Source of the DNA: Phylloscopus collybita
Lineage: Eukaryota > Chordata > Aves > Passeriformes > Phylloscopidae
Direction of reading: 5' to 3'
Assembly (NCBI GenBank): GCA_027886175.1
Contig: JAJNNQ010000137.1
Span: 2,918,001-2,982,000, forward strand
DNA length: 64,000 nucleotides
The translations under genes and the position numbers were made by a program. Below are positions 59,561 to 64,000 of this stretch, in pieces (the stretch's first letter is position 1; each line of letters opens with the position of its first letter). A model generated the notes under the pieces. That model had not been told where the DNA came from. It saw only the letters and a list, made by a program, of their open reading frames with translations, and did no database searches.

Positions 59561-62500
59561 TTCTAGGGAATTAATTTGCAGTGCCTACATCAAAGTCAGC
59601 TTCACCTCTCATGTTCCACCCAGACCTGTCCTGCTCTGTGGTCCAGCCCCAGGAGCTGTGTCTGTTCTGGGGGAGGGCATGAGTGGACCCAGCAGCTCCA
59701 GCTCAGATGAAGGTGGGCTAAATGCCTTGAGAGGTCTTCTCTGGATGTTACCTCCCACAATCCTAAGGAAATTCTAATTGGCACTGTGACAATGTTACTG
59801 AGTCTGATGAGCTTCAGGGCAAACCAGGAAAATCCAGTTGATGCATCTGTCCACCCAGCTTGCTGCACAGCGAGAAGATTTTTGTGTCTTGCTGATCTGA
59901 GACTCAGATCTAACATGATCTGAAGGGACAACATTTGGGATCCCCCAGGCCTTATGAATTGCTTTGCCCTCTAGTAGAAGGTGCAGACTCTGATATTGCA
60001 CCCACTCCTGGCCAGACACCAGCAAACATTACTTGATCTTTACTTTAAGAGGCATCTGAGTGCTCTTTGTACTGATTTGATGTTGGTGGCTGGGAGACGA
60101 AGTTAGAGAAGTGGGTGGCAGCAGAAGTTGTGACCAAAATCGCAGCTGAATTAGAGCTACAAAGAGAAACAGTAATTAAGACCTAACGAATAATTACCAT
60201 GGGGGAGGGCAGCTCAAGAATGAGCCCAGCCCCAAATCCAGATATTTCTAGCTGCAGCTCAAACCCCACAATTAAGCTGTGATTTTGGTCATTATGAGGA
60301 GATATTTCCAGAGCTGGGTCTTGCCGTTTGCTGCCTTCATCCACCCAAATGACTGCCTGAGCATCAGCGGAAAGAAAACCCAGCATTTGGATAAATGTCA
60401 TCCAAACCAGCCTGGAGAGCCTGTGCTGGATGCCTCCACCAAAGCTGGGTGCCAACCTGTGGGCAGAGTTGGAGATGAAGAGAGGAGAAGGCTTTGGAGA
60501 AGGCTTTCTGGCTAGCAGGAGATGTGTTGGTTTAGAGGTTGGTGGCACCTAAAAATACCGATGTCCTCCCTCAGGAGTCCCACCATGCGGCAGCACACAG
60601 AAGCAAACGTCACCTGGCATTTCTCTGGTTCTTGGTCCATCTCTACCCACTCATTACCCCAGGGCACTGATCCATCAGTGACAGAGGGGGACAGGAGGCT
60701 GTGGCTCTCACACAGGTGCCTGGTGACCCCATCCACTCCGTGCTGCAGGCACGCTGTCCTTGGGTGTCCCTACGGGCCACTCATCTGGGTGTCAGGGTGA
60801 TGGCACCAGTGCTCAGGGCTGGTTTCCTCCCTGCCTCTCCCACTGGTGGTGTTGCAGGCACTGTGACTTACCCTGGCAGTCCAGGGCTTCTCTTTTCCCT
60901 TTCAGACAGCATTAATGTCACCTGCTCGGATCAGTGGCACCGCAGTGGTGCCCTGAGTCACTCACTCCTCCTCCTGCCAGCCTTGATTCACCTGTGACAA
61001 GTTCAGATGTGCTCTCCTGCCACACATCCACCTTATTTTCTCTGCCTGCCTCATCCTTCAGCATTGTTTTGGCATTTAGACCCAGCCTTTCCTACCATCC
61101 ATTTGGGCACATTCTCAGTGACATTTTTACACCATCACTGGTGTGGATGAACCCACCTTTTTGAAGTCACTTGGTACAGGGTGTTTATTATCTGGCTATA
61201 AATTACTCAGCAAGGACTGGCTGCTGTATAAACAAGGCATAAGAAAATAATCAAGCATTGATATTCACCGAAATTAATTTGTAATAATGACTGGGATGCC
61301 TTTCTGGACTTGCTAATTGGTTTATGGTGAATATTTCTGAGCATGGTCACTGCACAGAGACTGATTTAAGCCTCTTTTGGCACGGTTTTGCCTGTGATGG
61401 GGTCTCATGCAGAGGGCAAAGAAGTCCACCTGCATCCCTTATATAAAATCACTTGCAGGAGTCAGCAAGCCCTGGAGAGAGATGGCACTGGGAAGAAAGT
61501 GAATTAAGCCAGAAAAGTTGTAATAAAGGGTTTGGAGGACTCATGGTTACAGCTGGCTGAAAACCAAGGATCTCGGTTCACCAGAGATCTTCTTTTTCAA
61601 ACGTAAATAAAAATAAAAATACCTTCCTGTCCAAATGGGATGGAAACTGATACTTTTCAAAATTTCTGAAGCTCTTTTTGACCTCGTGAACTGACATATC
61701 ATTTTCCCTGTTTTGCTGAAGATGTTTTTAAAGAAGCGTTGGCCCTTTTTTTTAAAAAAAAAAAAAAAAATATTCCCTTGTTGGAAAACACTGCACTGGA
61801 GCAATGCTGGGGGAATAAGAACCACTGATGGGAGAACGGGGGCGACCCTTTATCACTCATTCAAGATGAAATGGCGTTTTCATTGCCCTTATCTTGCACA
61901 GGCACCTCCTGGGAGACCCAGCAGAGAGGAGCAACCTCAGGAATGCAGATGTGACCCAGCGTGGTGTCTGGCACCTCACTGTCATCCCTGGAAATGCTCT
62001 CGGCAGCTCTGTCAGCAGTGCCCCAGACAGGGAGAGAGGCTGGGAGGTCTAGGCTGAAGCACAAAGCCCACCTGTCTGCCCTTGGTGGTTTTATCACGGG
62101 TAATCATTACCTTCCTATCTGCTAAGCTGATCTGAGCCTGTCTGCACCTTCCTCCCGAAGCCTCTCCTAGCAAAGCTCTGCTGCCCTGTGCCTGCACGGC
62201 TGCTCTGAGGGTCGGGAAGGACGGGCTGGAAGGTGATTAAGGGCTGTGAGGGTGTCAGCCAGCCCGGGACGGCTTTTTGTCTCTGCTGTGAAGATGATTT
62301 TCCTGCAGAAAGGCTGACTCAGCAGAGCTGGGAGAGTTAAGCTAAGCCAGGCAATCGCAGGGATGCCACGAGATGAGCCCATGCACGTGTTGGGTTTGGC
62401 TGATGGGCTGCCACTGTCATGGTTTGGTTGTGTGTCTGAGACTGTAAATTGAGTTTTGCAGCTTCTTTAGGAGCCTCGTCAATTTTTTTTTATTTTTTTT

Positions 62501-62794
62501 TTCCCCCACAAATGCAGCCTGGGGATCTGCTCCTCAGGTAATTCCCGGTGGCAGTGCAATGCATTGCAAATTATTTCTCTTTCTGGGTGCCCTGGAGGGG
62601 TTTTGTGCTAGCCTGGGGGAGAGGATTTGGTTTCATGGCTTGTCCTCGGCACAGCCAGGATTTTTGGAAGGGTGATGTTTGTCAAGAGCATGCAGGAGCC
62701 CACACAATCCCAGTGTCCGGCCCATCCACTGGCTGTGGATGGATTTCTCATGTCTGTGCACCTCCTGCAGGCTATGGATCAAAGCTGTAGAAGT

Positions 62795-62885
62795 GTAGAA
62801 CATCTCAGGTTGGAAGGGACCCGTAGGATCATTACATCCAACTTCTTGCTCTTCACAGAACCACCTAAAACCTAAAACTATACCA
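62795..62885 (-). repeat. CR1 LINE 3' end, antisense, second subfamily
   Basis: Reads 'catctcaggttggaagggaccc', 'aggatcattacatccaact', 'cacagaaccacctaaaa', a variant CR1 terminus unlike the other copies here. Confidence 0.7.
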
Positions 62886-64000
62886 TCAGTGCCAAAAGAA
62901 ACACAAGCAACAACTAACAAACAGTGTTTGCAACAGCAGAAAATCAGTGTTGAAGTGCTAAACGAGCACAAGCAAGCTGTCCCTGCTCCAAAAGAGGATG
63001 TGTTTTTCCCTGTGCAAAGGTAAAGGGAAATATTAAGCAGCTGCCAAATTCCTCTGCTGTTTTGAAGAGCTAATTTGAGATAAACAGCTGTGGAATCCAT
63101 CTCAGGAAGGGGTCTGGTTTTGAAGGGTGGAGTCCCAAGGCCAGAGTGCTTGGGAGATCCACTCTCACTCACAATCACCTCATGCCTCAGCAGGCAAATG
63201 CCAGAGATCAAGATACCTCTGGATAAGGAAACATTTACTGGGAGGGCTTAGGAATAAATCCACCCAAGGAAATGGGCCTAATGGGTGTATCAGAATCAGG
63301 CCTGGTGTCCTCGGGTGAACTGGACTGTGTTTTAGACAGATCCCATTAGCTACAACCCTCTCTGGGTTATCACCACCTCTGCTGAGACAGAGTACAGCAC
63401 TGAAGCCATCAAAAACTGATACATTCCAGGGTGGAAATCCAGTAGCAGCCTCTTCTAGGTGATTAACCAAAGGGCTCGAGCAGCAATGTGCAAAGAGCAA
63501 ATGAAATCCCTGTGTATTGGTCATGCCTACAGTAAATAAATCTGTTAGGGAGGTCATTCCTGATGCTGGCTGGGATTATTTATAGCCACTGTCTGTAGGA
63601 GCTCATCCAAGCAGGCAGGGATCAGAGCAGGGCTGTGGCTGCTGGGAGAAATCATCTGTGTTTAAGGCTGGGAATGCAGGCAGAGCCACACAGGATTCTT
63701 CTGGGTGAGCTTTTTTCCAAGATGAAAACGTTGGTTTGTCAAAAATTGACAGCTCTCTGCGTCAACAGGCCAGGCTGTGTTTCTACTGGCAAACCAACAG
63801 GGTCAGGGCAGGGGTCATCAGTGGTGATTTGGTGTGTCCCTGTGTGTGGCCTGGACTAACCAGGGGCAGTGCAGGGGATGCCAGGGCTCAGGGATGCAGT
63901 CACACCCTACCCATCACCCAATTTGGGTACATGCATCAGCTGGGGGTGTCTGTTGTCCAAAGGTGCTCTCCCAAAATAAACCAGAGTGCTCAAATCAGCT

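Larger units (their letters stand above)
56891..64000. other. Intergenic DNA downstream of PFKFB3
   Basis: No exon of a neighbouring gene recognised on either strand. It contains three CR1 pieces and one A/C tract, annotated separately, and otherwise ordinary sequence. Confidence 0.65.

Overview
The window is a piece of a bird genome. It carries the end of one protein-coding gene and the whole of the next, both on the + strand, with spliced exons. The 3' end of RBM17 (splicing factor SPF45) occupies 228-962, and PFKFB3 (6-phosphofructo-2-kinase/fructose-2,6-bisphosphatase 3) runs from a distal first exon near 14.1 kb, or a proximal one near 36.5-37.1 kb, to a poly(A) site near 56.89 kb. RBM17 followed by PFKFB3 in the same direction is the amniote order (human 10p15). 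An avian source is indicated by at least a dozen CR1 LINE pieces and several avian-type endogenous retroviral solo LTRs; a songbird is likely but not proven.

Layout. 1-1140: last three RBM17 coding exons and a short 3'UTR. 1141-13900: intergenic, with CR1 pieces, a possible MIR relic and paired T/G and A/C low-complexity tracts. 13930-14203: TATA promoter and a short alternative first exon of PFKFB3 (Met-Pro-Phe-Arg-Lys). 14204-36100: the long first intron of that isoform. It is rich in repeats: a CR1 carrying two nested insertions, two solo LTRs bracketing inverted purine and pyrimidine tracts around a CpG-rich core, an ERVL-like LTR, and several possible cis-regulatory clusters. 35020-37121: an abrupt AT-to-GC switch, then the CpG-rich proximal promoter, an ATG-free 5'UTR and the main first coding exon. 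41555-53978: fourteen further constitutive PFKFB3 coding exons plus a 23-nt alternative microexon. 53979-56890: a long 3'UTR with AU-rich and Pumilio-type motifs. 56891-64000: downstream intergenic DNA with only CR1 scraps and low-complexity sequence.

The PFKFB3 exons join with consistent splice phases into 514 codons. The kinase Walker A, the phosphatase RHG motif and catalytic His/Glu, the KEN box, the DSG degron, the AMPK-site serine and a Lys-Lys-Pro-Arg nuclear signal are all present. Alternative first exons and the microexon predict at least four protein forms. RBM17 (splicing) and PFKFB3 (glycolytic control) are neighbours without an evident functional link.

I found no new enzymatic or defence system. 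The most interesting items are the PFKFB3 isoform architecture, a phosphatase-site arginine where I recall human PFKFB3 having serine, solo LTRs whose boundaries and target duplications can be read directly, an unclassified ~173-bp repeat present as an inverted pair, and the mirrored purine/pyrimidine block.
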